Position numbers and translations under genes: made by a program. A stretch of DNA of 64,000 nt from Desmodesmus armatus (taxonomy: Eukaryota; Chlorophyta; Chlorophyceae; Sphaeropleales; Scenedesmaceae). Below, one piece after another: positions 22,198-33,888 of the stretch (the stretch's first letter is position 1; each line of letters begins with the position of its first letter). The stretch lies in NCBI GenBank assembly GCA_007449985.2, contig VIIQ02000051.1, positions 186,001 to 250,000 of the forward strand, given 5' to 3'. The notes beneath the pieces are model-generated. The model did no database searches and had not been told where the DNA came from. It worked only from the letters and a program-made list of their open reading frames with translations.

Positions 22198-25100
22198 ATG
22201 ATCGAACAAGGTCATAATCAGTCCGAAGCGGAAAGCAGCACCGGGCCATGCTGCCAGGTGCGCAGAGTCAGCCAGATATGTCAAGCTTCCTCCTGTGGCA
22301 AAGGCGTTGCAAACGCGTCGTGTCACAGACCCATGCACAATGTGGGCTCGCAACATACATCTTTATCAAGACAAACAGGCAAAATGGCTGTGTGCACAAT
22401 CAGGGCTCGCAACATACATCTTTATCAAGATAAACAGGCAAAATGACCGACTTTCAAAGACGCTGGGATAGACCCATCTTTACAGGCACAGACAAAAACC
22501 TGGCTCAGGAGGTGCCCCAGCTTTGAGCTTTTGCAGGAATTGGAGCCTTCACAGCTGCCTGTAACTGTTTGGGGGAACTGCTAAAGACAAACTTTCAGCT
22601 GCTTCTTTACACACACAGACAGGCTTGGGCAGAAGTTGCGACCCCTGCACATTGCACCCATTGCACATTGGCAGGTTTATCTCGCATCTGTTGAAGGGGA
22701 TCCCTGGGGGAGGGGGAGGGGTCTCACCACCCCCTGCCTTCGTGACGAGTGGATGGTGTTCAATGCGTGTGCTGGCAGGCAGGCATAACCTGCCCCTTGT
22801 TCTTGCTGCCCTTATCCTGCCAACCAAGGTGGTGGGTTGTTCTTCAGATCTTCAGAACGAGAAGTTATACCACTACAAGAAAAGGATTTGCAGCTTCCAC
22901 ATGCAGGTGCGTGCATGCCAGGGAGAGCATTGCTACCGGCCTGTGCTGGTGTGACACACCAGCGCGCATGGGGATACCAGGGTGCTAGGAGACAACACAG
23001 GGTGTGACACCCTTCATGCTGAGCAAACGTCTGGCCTGGTCTTTGGGGAGGGGTGACTTTCACACCCTTGCACACATTCCATCGGCTGCTGCTTGCTGTC
23101 CATGCAGGCGGATGTGGTGTACAAGTATGATGAGCCTGGCCAGTGGCGCTTCTGCTTTCAGTGCGGCAAGCTAGAGCCCCTGGAAGAGTTTGATGGAAAG
23201 CAGCGGTGAGCAGGGCAGCAGCCATATATGGGCCCCTTCGTCGCATGCACACTCCCTTGCCTGGTTCATACTGCTGCAGCAATCACCATCACCACAGGCC
23301 CTGTGGTGATGCTGCATAACTCAAACAACGGACCCGTCACACCACCAGACCAGCAAGCCTCACGGACACTCTGCATGCAAATTCTCAGCCAACTGCTCAG
23401 AAGCGCGCCTGCTGCTTTGCTCGTCCCTGTTCCGCCCTGCTGTCGCCCTGGGGGGTTCTCTGCAGGAGTTGCCGTGACCGCTTGTTGCAGCGCCGGAAGC
23501 CCCACAAGCGCAACGGCACCAACTTGGCTGGTGATTCCCAGCAGCAGCAGGACCAGCGGCCGAAGCGCAGGACGAAGCGCCCCAGTGGCGCTCACAGAAC
23601 TCCTGGGCACAGCAGCAAGTCTCCTGACACAGAGAACAGCGCATGGGAGGAGCAGCAAGCCCAACTGCTGGACTTGATGCAGTGGCAGTATGACTGCACA
23701 CAGCAGCAGCAGCAGGGGGCCCAGCCATGCCTTGTCAGTGCCTGCGGCTTTGGTGCAGACAGCTACCTGGGTGACGCACCCACCTCACCCGCTGCAGCTG
23801 CAGCAGCAGCAGCGGAGTGGCAGCAGCAGATGGGATTCGGCGCTGCAGGTACCCAGGATGTGGGCGTCCTGGGTCCACCTGATGCAGGTGCAGCGGGCAC
23901 GAGGGCTCTTTGGCAGCAGCCAAGCCTAGTCAGCGCCTGGGGGTTCAGCGCGGACAGCTGCCAGGGGGAGGGACCCGCTGCAGCTGCAGCAATGCAATGG
24001 CAGCAGCAGTTGGGATCAAGCGCTGCTATCCAGGATTTGGAGGTCCAGGCCCCTGCAGCCGCAGCCACGGCAACTCTCCGCCAGCAGCCAAGCCTAGCCA
24101 GCACCTGGGGTTTCAGCGCAGACAGCTGCCAGGCTGACGTCCCCACCTCACCCGCTGCAGCTGCTGCACTGCGGTGGCAGCAGCGGGTGGGCTCTCTGGC
24201 TGCTGGCATCAAGGACGCAGCAGCTTGCTTGACCAGTCTCCAACGCACCAACACAGCTGCGTCTGCTGCTCTGGTGGCACCCTTGCTGGGCGGCCAGGTG
24301 CCGGCTCCCAATGCAGACCCCAGGCCTGCAGCAAGCATGGCAGCAGCGGCAGGAGGCGGCAGCTGCAGAGTTGCTGACCTTACCAGCGCAGAGCAGATCA
24401 GCGGCCACATCGCCGCCCTAAACCACCAGTGTGAGGAGCTTCAGGCGCGCATTGACAGCATGGAGACAGCAGCGCCTGCTGTTGATGCTAGCAGGACTGC
24501 AGCAGCCGCCGCAGCAGCCGCACGCAGTGGCAACATGCTGATGGCCCCTGCTGCAGGGCCCGCGCGACTGGAGCCCCACCCGCCTCCAGTAGCGCCTGTG
24601 TTGCTGCCGCAGCAGCAGGAGCCGGTAGCTCTCGAGCGCCAACACTCCTGGCAGAGCAGCACCCCCCCTGCTGGCAGAGCAGCAGAGCAGCGGCAACGCT
24701 CCTGGCAAAACAGCACCCCCAGTAGCCTAGCATCAGGAGCAACTGCTGCCGCTGTCGCGCCAACCGCTGTTGCGCCAACCGCTGTCGCGCCAACCGCTGT
24801 TGCGCCAACCGCTGCTGCGCCAACCGCTGTTGTGCCAACGGCGAGCCATATGGAGCTCGTGGAGAAGGTGATGCAGCAGCTGGAGGACTCCAGTACTGCT
24901 GCCAAGGCTGAAAAGCTTGAGGCTATGATTGAGCGGGAGCTACGCGTTGCTGCGCAGCTCCCGCCGGAGTATGCCAGATACAGCTGGGCAACACAGATCA
25001 ACCAGATGATAGACGGCATCAGCAGTGCTATCAGCAGCACTTGTTCGGCACAGCCACAGCTGGCAGCAGCATCAGCTGGCCGTGGGCGCCCTATGCCCGT

Positions 25101-25383
25101 GGTGCCAGCAACCACCGCAGCAGCGGCTGCAGTGACAACTCCCAAGGAGATCCTCCCCATCGGGCCTGCAGGTGTGGTGAATAAGCTGCAGAGCCCTACT
25201 AGCGGTGTTTCTGCAGTTGCAGTGGTCGAGACCATGCTCGACATGCGGCTCACATCCCTGCAGCAGCAGCTGTCACAGCTGCAAGCCATGGTGCACGACT
25301 TGAGGGGCAGCATGTTGTGCCGGCCTAAATGTGTTATGTTGTGTCGGCTTAAATGTGTTATGCAGCAATGTTGGCGGTCATAA
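22198..25383 (+). CDS. SBP-box (SQUAMOSA promoter-binding-like) transcription factor
   Basis: Zinc-binding DNA-binding regulator of the green-lineage SBP family (plant SPL factors; Chlamydomonas CRR1 is a member). Exons 22198-22257, 22829-22906, 23108-23205 and 23466-25383 join to 2154 nt, 717 residues. The SBP domain fills residues about 18-90: CCQVVGC, LYHYKKRICSFH, WRFCFQCGKLEPLEEFDG, KQRSCRDRLLQRRKPHKR; the last part is also the basic nuclear-localisation stretch. The usual SRFH zinc-ligand histidine is replaced by GKLE. Next come three diverged repeats of about 70 residues, each with an L-V/A-S-x-x-G-F-x-ADS core and an Ala/Gln tail, then a (VAPTA)n run near 24750-24840, then two helical segments (MELVEKVMQQLEDSS; MLDMRLTSLQQQLSQLQ). 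The start was chosen because its short exon supplies the first zinc cysteine in phase. Confidence 0.93.
22334..22446. repeat. About 59-bp tandem duplication in SBP intron 1
   Basis: Two copies containing GGCTCGCAACATACATC and AAACAGGCAAAATG, differing at a few bases. It lies between exon one and exon two of the SBP gene. Confidence 0.85.
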
Positions 25384-27837
25384 CCCAAGGAGATGGGGTT
25401 CACTCAGCTTTGCGCTTCCACAACGGAGGGTGCGCGGGTGTTAGTTGTCTTGGTGCGCTGGTGTGTGGTTATGTGTTGTGTGTTTGGGGCCCATGGAGTC
25501 CTGCATCTACAGCGTGGACGGTGTGCGGTATGGGTGTTGTTGGGTGAGCAATGATGTTGGGTGGTATATGGTGTGGGCAATCAACGGCGCTTGCAGTTTT
25601 GCAACAGCACCGCGTAGGCTGGTCACTAAGGGTTTTGTGCAGCAGCAGAAGCCATGCCTCCTTGTTGGGTTATGCAATCAGAGCAGCGCTGACAAGCGCA
25701 TCAGGGTTGCCCTCTCTGGAACCCATTGCCTCCAAGCTGCTAGTGCGTGCAGACAGCTGCTGCACTGGTCTCTCAAGTGTCTGAAAGTGTTGTGTTCCTA
25801 AGTCGTCATGTGAGTGCGTATGCATCACAAGCAGAGGGGGGTGGATGTTGGCCTGTGCGCAGTTGCACTCGACTGGTAGTTTCTGTTGGGCGTGTTGTGC
25901 TTTCCCGCACTGTGTCTTTTGAACAACAGCTGCGCCCGGATGCTGCTGGCGGGCGCTGCAGTCTTGGGGATTGACAGCCAGCAAGGCATGTGTGTGAGTG
26001 CACGTGCTCGTGCATGTCAGCACTGCTGTCGGCATCCGGCTGCAATAATGCACGCAGTGTGCCCACAAAGTGTTGCGAAAAGTCTGGGTTTGTCCTCTGC
26101 TGTGCCTCTGCTTATGCAAGGGCATGTGAGCCTGGAATACACTCTGAGCCAGTTTGGCTTCAGAAAGGGCGGCTAGGCCTGCCCCGACCCAGAGGTAGTG
26201 GTAGCGACGTGTGTTCCTTGTGATGCACCACCGGCATCAGGATCTGCTATGGCTGCTGCTGTTGCAGTTTGACAACAAAATGAGAAAGTGGTGGGTGGGT
26301 TTTGACATGCTGTGTGTGCACCGGCACGCCAGCAGAGTGTTGTGGTGTGTGGTTTGCTAGCCCAATACAAAAGACTGCATAACATCATAGTATTCACAGA
26401 CATAAGTATGTTGATTTGACACACAGACTGCCCTCACTCTGTGTGTGGGTGGTGCACCCGTGTGTGCTGTACTGTTGTGTACACAATGGTGCCGAGTGGC
26501 CTAGTACATGCAGCTTAGTGCTGTTGCTGCTTTGTGTTGTTGGTAGGTGGTGGGTGCAGCACCACTCATCACTGCGCTGAAGCCATGCCAATGTTTTGCA
26601 GGGCGTTCAATGTCAAGGGGAAGAAGGTCGTGTGTCGTACATGCTATGCTGTGCTATGCCATGCTGCCCTTTGTGCAGGTTGGGTGTTCAGGCAATCCCC
26701 AAGTGTGGAACGTGATCACAAGCAGCGGGGGCTGGACCAGCGTGCGACAAGCTGGCCACTTTGGGGTAGTCCGGGTTGCCGTCGGATTGCTGCTGCTGTT
26801 CATCTGCTGAATGAAGCATGCACTGCAAGTGTCGGGGATACCAGTATAGGCGCATAAGGCCTGTCTTGTCCAGGCACTGCCAAAGCATGCCTTGTCTGAT
26901 GTCATGTGGGGCCCTAGGGGCAGTTGAAGTGTACACCCTGCTGTACAGGTTTCTGTTGTAGAGCACTGCCTTGTGTTGCCAAGGCGACTGGTTTGCGCAG
27001 GTGATGTTGTTTTGGGGTTGGATTTTGCGGACAAACGACACTGTGCCTCTCTTGATGCGCGGTGTGCTTTGGAAAAGCTTCTTGACACCGGTGACAGCCG
27101 GTACCGGCTGCAGCCAGGAAGTGCTGAAGTGTTGTGAGGAGATTGTCTTGGTGTTGTGAAGAGACTGTCCATGCTGCATGTCCGTCTCAGGGCATAGCGG
27201 CGTCGCTAGGTCTGATAAATGCTTCCATCGTACTGGTGCTGGAAGGGAGACTGTCCATGCTGCATATGCCCATCCAGGCCTAGCAGATGTTGCTGGGTTC
27301 AAAAACGCCTCGGCGTGCAGCTTCTAGGCCCGGGCGTGAAGCTTGCATGCTGCGCACAGAGGCTTGCTGAAGTGTTTTTGATTTGGTTGCTGAAGTGTTG
27401 GTGTTGGAAGGGAGACTGTCCATGCTGCGTGCCCATCCCAGGGCATAAGACTGTCGCTGGGTCCAAGCATGCATGTATGTGCATCTTCTAGGCCTGAGGG
27501 TTGCATGTTCACATGTGTGATTGCAGGCTGGTCTGCTGGTCTGCTTTGACCCAGGGGGTCCCTAGGCTGCTGTGATAGGATGCTGTGATAGGATGCTGCA
27601 GAGTTATGGTGCCAATTGTGTTGAAGTGTCGGACAGGCGAAGTAGGGTTTGGCAGGTGCGGGGGGTGGGGTCGGGGTTTAGGCACATCAAGTGTTGCGTA
27701 GCGATAAGTGTGGTGCTGTGAAAGATCTGGCATGTGTGTGAGAGTTATCAGCGACCAAGTTTGCCAGACTATATCCTGGCAGCCTTCAGGTTCCAGATAG
27801 CTTGGGAGTTCGTCTCCTGGCCTGTGTGCGCTGAAGG
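25384..27837. other. 2.4 kb downstream of SBP gene, no gene seen
   Basis: G/T-rich on the + strand. Short diverged repeats around the phrase GGAGACTGTCCATGCTGC occur at about 27160, 27245 and 27412. Open frames are short and without domain signatures. Perhaps a long transcribed tail of the SBP gene. Confidence 0.4.
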
Positions 27838-28596
27838 GCATTGTCTTGGTGTGCTGGTGGCAGCTTGGGACAGTATGCAGGCTTTCACGGCCCCTTTCCT
27901 ATATCATCCAGCACCCATGTGTGCGAGAGCTGCTGCTTTGAATGCTTTCGGCGTGCTGTGTTGATACGGTTGCGGGTGCAGTTATCCATCTGCAAGTTGC
28001 ACTGTCCTGTTTGCAGTTGTGGCCGCTCCCCTTCCCCTGGGCGGGAAAGCGTGCAGCCGGCCAGCACAGTGAGCAAACTGGCAGGTTGGAACCCTGTGAC
28101 TGTGTTGGTGCGCCCCAATGCTGGGCCATCATAAAGCAGTGTCACTGCAACCACTACAGGAAAGATATGCTTGTCAGGACAGTGTGACTTCGGATTGTGC
28201 TTTGGTCACCCTGTGCGGGTGCTAGCTGATTTGGGGTGGTTTGTGCACGGCTGGCTCCTGCCATACCGATCAACGCTGACCTGCCAAGGATGTAGTGTGA
28301 GTTTGTGTTCTTTTTCCGCCCTCCCTTCACCAGCGTTATGCTATGTGTTTTGTCATGTGGGAGGCTTAGACCAATGTTTGGCTTGCAACCCGGCAGTCTT
28401 GCACTTACTGTCCACGCTGCCAACTTTGGGTAGGCGAGCTGTGTTGATACTCTCGCTACTTTCGCCTGTTTATGATCCTGCTTAGAGTTGCCAGATGTTG
28501 ATCAGAGCTGCTGGGTACCTCAAATGGTGGCGCAAGGTGGCGTATGTGGTTCTGGGTGCGGGAACTGAACATTGCTGCACTTGGGTAGCTGTGTCT

Positions 28597-28909
28597 GGGG
28601 GGGGGGGTAGCTCAGTGGTAGAGCATCCGGTTACACTCTGGAAGGTCGTGGGTTCGTCTCCCACCCCCCTCGCCTGGCCGTAGTGGGGCACCAGCCCTGT
28701 GTGGCGGGGTGGCAGCCCCCACATGGAGCCACTACCAAGTGTGTCAGGCAAGCGTGAGGCTGGTACCGGGGACCCATATGCTCGGGTAGGAACGCGTGCG
28801 CCCACTCCAAACACACTAGTGCCTTCGGCGCCGAGATGTGTGGGGTTGGTGTTCCTGTTTGTGATGGCTTCAGAGGAAGCCGACTGCACCTGGGACTATT
28901 CCTATTCCT
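28597..28909 (+). mobile_element. SINE-like retroposon with tRNA-related 5' end
   Basis: The segment begins with a tRNA-like sequence (28601-28672), continues about 230 bp of unrelated sequence, and ends in a short A/T-rich repeat (TATTCCTATTCCTAT). Comparison with the paralogous segment at 29815-29835, where GCACTTGGGTAGCTGCATCT leads almost directly into ATAACCACAGCTGCAC, shows this segment is an insertion. tRNA-derived SINEs are known from Chlamydomonas. No clear target-site duplication was found, and no second copy is in the window. Confidence 0.65.
28601..28672 (+). tRNA. tRNA-like sequence, anticodon loop ACA, probably SINE head or pseudo-tRNA
   Basis: Folds into a full cloverleaf: acceptor 28601-28607 with 28665-28671, D stem GCTC/GAGC, anticodon stem TCCGG/CTGGA with loop TTACACT (anticodon ACA at 28633-28635), variable AGGTC, T stem GTGGG/CCCAC. 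The A box TAGCTCAGTGG is good. The T loop is TTCGTCT, so the near-invariant A58 is T and the B box is imperfect. ACA would read the Cys codon UGU, which eukaryotic tRNAs normally read with GCA. Both faults, and its place at the head of an insertion, argue against a working tRNA gene. Confidence 0.6.
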
Positions 28910-29960
28910 ATAACCACAGGTGCACGCGCAGTAACTTGCCCGCGGCCAGTGCTTGTTTCATGGTGAGCTGGCCTTGTTGCAGAAGTGCAGCATTTTCTGC
29001 TGGCGTTTGGCAGCGTGCTCATGCAAGAGAGGCATGTGCTGGCTTCCTAGCATGTGCACTGTAGGGCATCGTGTTGATGTGATGGTGGCAGCTTGGAGCA
29101 GTATGCAGGCTTTCTCGGCTTCATCCCACACCCATGCGTGTGTGAGCTGCTGCCTTCAATGCTTCCGGCGTGCTGTGTTAGTACGTTTGAGGGTGCACGC
29201 ATTCATCCGCAGGAAGCAAAGTAGGGTTGCAGTTGCGGCCGCTCCCTTTGGCAGGGAAGCGTGCAGCCGGCCAGCACAGCAAGCAAACCGGCAGCTTTGG
29301 CCCTGTTACTGTGTTGGTGCACCCCAATGCTGGGCCATCATAAAGCAGCAGGCATGATATGCTTGTCAGGACGGTGTGACGTTGGATTGTGCTTTGGTCA
29401 CCCCTTGCGGGTGCTGGTTGATTTGGACTAGATTGTGTACGTATGACTCGTGCCATACCGATCACCGCTGCCCCTGCCAAGGATTGTAGTGTGTTTGTGT
29501 CCTTTTTCCGCCCTCCCTGCAACAGCGTTGTGCTATGTGATTTGTCATGTGGGAGGCTTAGAACCATGGTTGGCCTGCAACTTGCTTGAGGTCTGCAGTC
29601 TTTGCACTTCATGTCCACGCCGCCAGCTTTGGGCAGGCGATCTGTGTTGATACTCCCACCACTTCCGCCTGTTTCATAATCCTGAATAGAGTTGCTTGAT
29701 CTGTTTAGAGTTGCTGGGTCCCTCAGATGGTGTCTGGGCGTGCGTACGTGTATGTTGTTGGGTCGGGAACTGAACATGGCTAGCCTTAGCATGCAGCGCT
29801 GCACTTGGGTAGCTGCATCTCAACATAACCACAGCTGCACCCGCAGTAACTCACACGTGTCAGTGGTCAGTGCATGTTTCATGGTGCGCTGGCCTTGTTT
29901 CGTTGAAGCAGCGTTTGCAGATGTGTCTGGCAGCGTGCTCATGCAATATGCAGTGTAGGC

Positions 29961-30538
29961 ACCAGATGGTCTCTTAGTCACGCCTTTTCTTGGGTGTGGC
30001 GGGACAGATCCTGGGTGATTTGTCTTGGGTGTGGGGGACTAAACTGAACTTGGTACCAGGGCAAGGAGCCCTCTGGTGTTTTCACAATGGAGTTTCACAG
30101 AGGAGTCGAAGTTCCACGAATCAGCAGCGAGTGTTGGGTGTGTGCAATTGGGGCAAGGTGTTTGTGCTGTGTCGACTTGTTTGTTGCTACTTGAAAGGTG
30201 GGCAGTGCTTCCCTACGCACTTGCCTTTGAGGCAGCAACATATGTTGGTGGGTTTACAGAATCGTCCAGTGTACTTGGAGCAGTGTACTGCAGTGTACTG
30301 CGGCAGTGTACTGCAGTGTACTGCCGGCAGTGTACTGGAGGTGGAAATGCCTGCAAGTTTGCACCTGTCGTGCCAGCGCGTTTGACAGCTCTGCACAGAC
30401 TGCTTTGATGTGGCACATGGGTTTGGTGGCATGGGCACCAGACCCACCTGTTTCCCTTGTTGCATGCGCTCGGCTGATTGCATGTGGGCTGCCTGTCTGC
30501 AAAATGGTATGTACGCCCACAAGGATGCTGCATCTGCA
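29961..30538. other. Non-coding stretch with 10-bp tandem repeat
   Basis: No gene seen. At about 30279-30340 a tandem of GCAGTGTACT with one or two variant units (GCGGCAGTGTACTG, CCGGCAGTGTACTG) is present. Confidence 0.5.
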
Positions 30539-30765
30539 ATATGTATGGCATGTGGGCAAGAACAATATATGTATGTCTTTTGGGCTGATCTACCAAGTGG
30601 GATGTGCGACCGCAAGATGTTGCAAAAGCAATTTGATATTTCTGTTGCCTCTACTACTCTGATATGTCATATGGGCAAGAACAATATGTATGTTATTTGG
30701 GCCGACCTTCCAAGCGGGATGCACACCCGCAAGATGTTGCAAAAGCAATATGCATGTCATGTGGG
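30539..30765. repeat. About 121-bp tandem duplication
   Basis: Two copies start at 30541 and 30662, each with GGGCAAGAACAATAT, then GGGATG and CGCAAGATGTTGCAAAAGCA; a third partial copy starts near 30748. One frame reads through both copies with similar residues (WADLPSGM, RKMLQKQ), but no protein family is recognised. Confidence 0.75.
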
Positions 30766-31320
30766 GACTCTTGAAGTGGTTGCAGGAGTTGGAGGTGTAG
30801 CGCACCCCCTGCGTTTGGACGGCGCTGACATGTGCATGTGAGGGGCGCCTACAACAGCAGCACACGGCTTGTGTTGGGCATGCTTTTGTTCTGGTATGTT
30901 TGCATGTTGAGACTACCACGGATGTTGCACAATTCCCGGCCCGCAAAAAGGCAATAACGCGGTTCCAGCAACATGGGCCTACGTACGCTCCATGCAGCTA
31001 CACCAATGCAATGCCTAGGTTTTGCAATCAATTATAAGCTTGTCGGATCGGCCATTGCGTGCCTTTCGGCAAGGCAGTCTGCACACGGTCGTTTGTTTGC
31101 AATGCTGAGGCAACCTGATGATGATATACACACTATATAGGTCTCTTGTGCGCGCAGAAATAGTGCTGCTTGACAGGATCGCTGTCGCGGTCTATGTAAA
31201 CTGACTTCAACGGCCATCGGCCCTCGGCCCACGCCGTGTCTGACAGTTACGTACTGCAGCCAGCCAGACCAACGCCTTGTGAGACAGCACAATGTTCCTA
31301 ACCCGTCATTGCACAATTCT
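30766..31320. other. Intergenic, nothing recognised
   Basis: About 550 bases without domain-bearing frames or clear repeats on either strand. Confidence 0.35.
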
Positions 31321-31631
31321 ACGTACGACATGATTCATCCAGCAGAACTGCCAAGCTGTGTGGGCAGGCGAACAGTCACAGGCTGCAGGTTTGTGCACGG
31401 CACATCTGCAGGAACAACTGCATTGCCACAGATCAGGACAAGGAAGCGTTCCTGCAGTTGTTCAAGGACGGTAACGATGAAGAAGTGCTGGACCAGCGGG
31501 GCCGGGCTGCCCAGGCAGGTGCACTGCAGCACAGCAGCTGCTGGCAGAACAGCAACAGCAGCAGCACCCCATCGTGGCCCCACCATCTGCCAGCACCAGG
31601 CAATCCTAGCGTATGCAAGCACAGTTGGATC

Positions 31632-31636
31632 AGCAG

Positions 31637-31678
<42 letters not shown>

Positions 31679-31712
31679 CAACAACAACAACAACAGCAGC
31701 AGCCAAGTGCCA
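31632..31712. repeat. CAG/CAA trinucleotide repeat
   Basis: About 27 triplets, CAG-rich at both ends and CAA in the middle. It would encode Gln, Ser/Asn or Ala runs in the three plus frames. Confidence 0.95.
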
Positions 31713-32737
31713 GCCGCAAACGCCAGCAGCAATCAAGCCACAGCAGCACTGCAACCAACTCATGCCACACACTTGACTTGTGCCTGGGGGGGGCCTGTGA
31801 ATTCTACTGTATTCTACAGAATCAATGAGTTACGTCAATATCACTCCATTCTGCACACACAATGCATTACGTGAAGTGACAGCACAACAACCAACACACA
31901 GCATGGCACCAAAGGCCCAGCAATGTGAGTGCCGAGCGGCAGCTGAACAACTGTGAGTGCCGAGCGGCAGCTAAACACAACGGCAGCTCAACATGCCTAC
32001 TTAACCTCTAGTTGCTGCATCGGCCTCATAATGCCTTGTGAGCTTTTCAGCTCCCAACAGGTGGCCAGGGATGGCAATGACTTGAAGTTATTGCAGCAGT
32101 GGCTGCATGCGAGCGAGGCTGCACAGACTGCCGTTGGGGAGTGGGAGGGCCACGGCCCGGCATGCTGTGTACGGGGGCAACATCATGATGTTTTGGCAAT
32201 ATGCAGGTGTGCACAGTACGTAATGGTTTCAACATAATACTTCAGCAGGCACCAAGTATTTTGGTGTGGCTGCATCTGACTTCTGTCATCCCCGAGTTGG
32301 GATCGGCCTGTTGCTGGGAAGGCCACGTTTATGACACTATGTATGTACTTAATACGTAATGCGCCTGCATTATGGTGCATATGCAGTTGAACTGCAGCGT
32401 TGCAGGCTGGTTTTTGGCTTTCAAAACGGATCCCGTGCAATCCGCCCCTCTGATTGTGCCCACTGGGCGCAGACATGTCTTTGTCGTGCATTCTGGCGCT
32501 GCGGATGCTGGTCAACCTGTTGCAGTGTTGTGTGATGATTCACAGGTTTCCCTACACTCTTTGTGTGTCTGTGTAGGGATGTGTGCAGTGGTGGTGGTGG
32601 TGGACTCGCCAGGGGCGGTTGCACATGGTGGTGGTGCAGCGGGGCGCCTCCCTGGTGCGACCGAGAGGATTCTCCTGCACAGCCGCCTTCACTTGCTCTG
32701 CCACCGTGATCGCAATAGTGCATCCGTCTTGTCAGCG

Positions 32738-33160
32738 GCATGCACACTCCATGCATGAGGTGACACGGTGATGCTTCTGCTTCACCATGCACCCGGCATG
32801 TCCCTGTGTGTCGTATCCCATCCGATGGTTTGGCCTCATCCACTGACCGAGCTTGTGATCGGTCAGCGGCATGCGCCCTGACATGCATTGGGTCACATGG
32901 TGGTGCTTCATTGTCACATCATGTACTGTACCTGGCGTGTCACTGTGTGTCATAGCCCGTCCGATGATTTGACCCCGAGGAATGACTGAGCGTCCGGTTG
33001 GTCAGCGGCATGCGCCCATTCATGCATGGGGTCACATGGTGTTGCTTCCGCTTTACCATGCACCCGACATGTCCTGGTGTGTCATGGCCCGTGTGTTTGG
33101 TGATGCTTCCGCTTTACCATGCACCCGACATGTCCTGGTGCGTCATGGCCCATGTGTTTG
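32738..33160. repeat. About 130-bp tandem repeat (3 copies) plus 54-bp duplication
   Basis: Copies start at about 32738, 32863 and 33000, each opening with GTCAGCGGCATGC and carrying GTCACATGGTG or its variant and CATGT-C-CTG-TGTGTC. Within the last copy a 54-bp piece with CTTCCGCTTTACCATGCACC is duplicated again (33048 and 33102). Confidence 0.8.
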
Positions 33161-33888
33161 TGTGGACCCAGGAAGCTGGTGGAGGAAGTTGTGCATGTTG
33201 GGACTTGGCTACTGTCACGCCTTGCAAAACCACAGCCCCACTGTTGGATCCATTGGTCCGGACCGCTGGTTGGATGTTTGGGGTGTGCTGAGGAGCGTTC
33301 CAACGGTGAGGAGCGTTCCAACTGTGTAACACCAGGAATGTGCTGAGGAGCGTTCCAACTGTGTAACACCACATTTCAATCAATGCACTATGAAGTTCAT
33401 CTGGCAGTATGTCTTGCAACAGCACGTGTGTACACTTACAGGCGCGTGCGCGTGCTATTGCAGACGCCTGCCTAAGGCGTGAGCAAGCTGGCTGCTCCTT
33501 TCCAGGGTGCCAAGCCACCACTAATACTAAGGAATACCACAACACACCCAAAGCAGTGCGCCTGGGCGATTGGAAAAAAAAGATTGGCCCCATGCCTTCA
33601 GCCTCTGCGATCTTACTACGACATGCAGCCAAACCAGCGTTTTGCCAGCTTAGTCAGCAAGCTAGACACCACGTTGCTGGAGCAACGTCAATATATGTCT
33701 GAGGAGACTTCTCATTGTTTTGCTGGTGCACACCTGCAAGTCATCAGGTAAAAAGCACGGGGCTGCTCTGCACCCTTACAGATCAGCAACATGGCTCAGC
33801 TGCACTCTCCGTCAACCGACGGCATCACAGCACAGCACAGCACACACGCACAGCAAGTGAAAAGATCCATCCCACTTTGGATCGTTTA

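Larger units (their letters stand above)
27838..29960. repeat. Tandem segmental duplication of about 0.9 kb, copy one interrupted
   Basis: Copy A runs about 27838-29063 and copy B about 29064-29960. Shared landmarks include GTGGCAGCTTGG, AGTATGCAGGCTTTC, CAATGCTGGGCCATCATAAA and TCATGGTG-GCTGGCCTTG. The copies have diverged noticeably. Copy A is about 310 bp longer because of an insertion at 28597-28909; copy B preserves the uninterrupted site. No coding content recognised. Confidence 0.85.
31321..33750 (+). other. Candidate exons of an unrecognised plus-strand gene
   Basis: Three stretches look more protein-like than their surroundings. First, about 31410-31505: CIATDQDKEAFLQLF then KDGNDEEVLDQRGRAAQ. 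Second, 32061-32170 after a CCAACAG acceptor: VARDGNDLKLLQQWLHASEA. Third, 33600-33748 after a CTTCAG acceptor: PLRSYYDMQPNQRFASLV then SKLDTTLLEQRQYMSEE. The first two share a DGND motif, loosely like ankyrin-type helices. I could not assemble a phase-consistent gene, and a CAG/CAA tract (31632-31712) follows the first. Convergent with the SpoVS-like gene. Function unknown. Confidence 0.25.

Noticed and set aside
28601..28672. Functional tRNA-Cys gene with anticodon ACA
   Set aside because: T loop lacks A58, the B box is imperfect, this anticodon is not used in eukaryotes for Cys, and the sequence is the head of an insertion absent from the paralogous copy.
30541..30841. Repeated peptide-like frame with WADLPSGM and RKMLQKQ
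   Set aside because: Similarity between the copies follows from a recent 121-bp DNA duplication; no family match or splice context.
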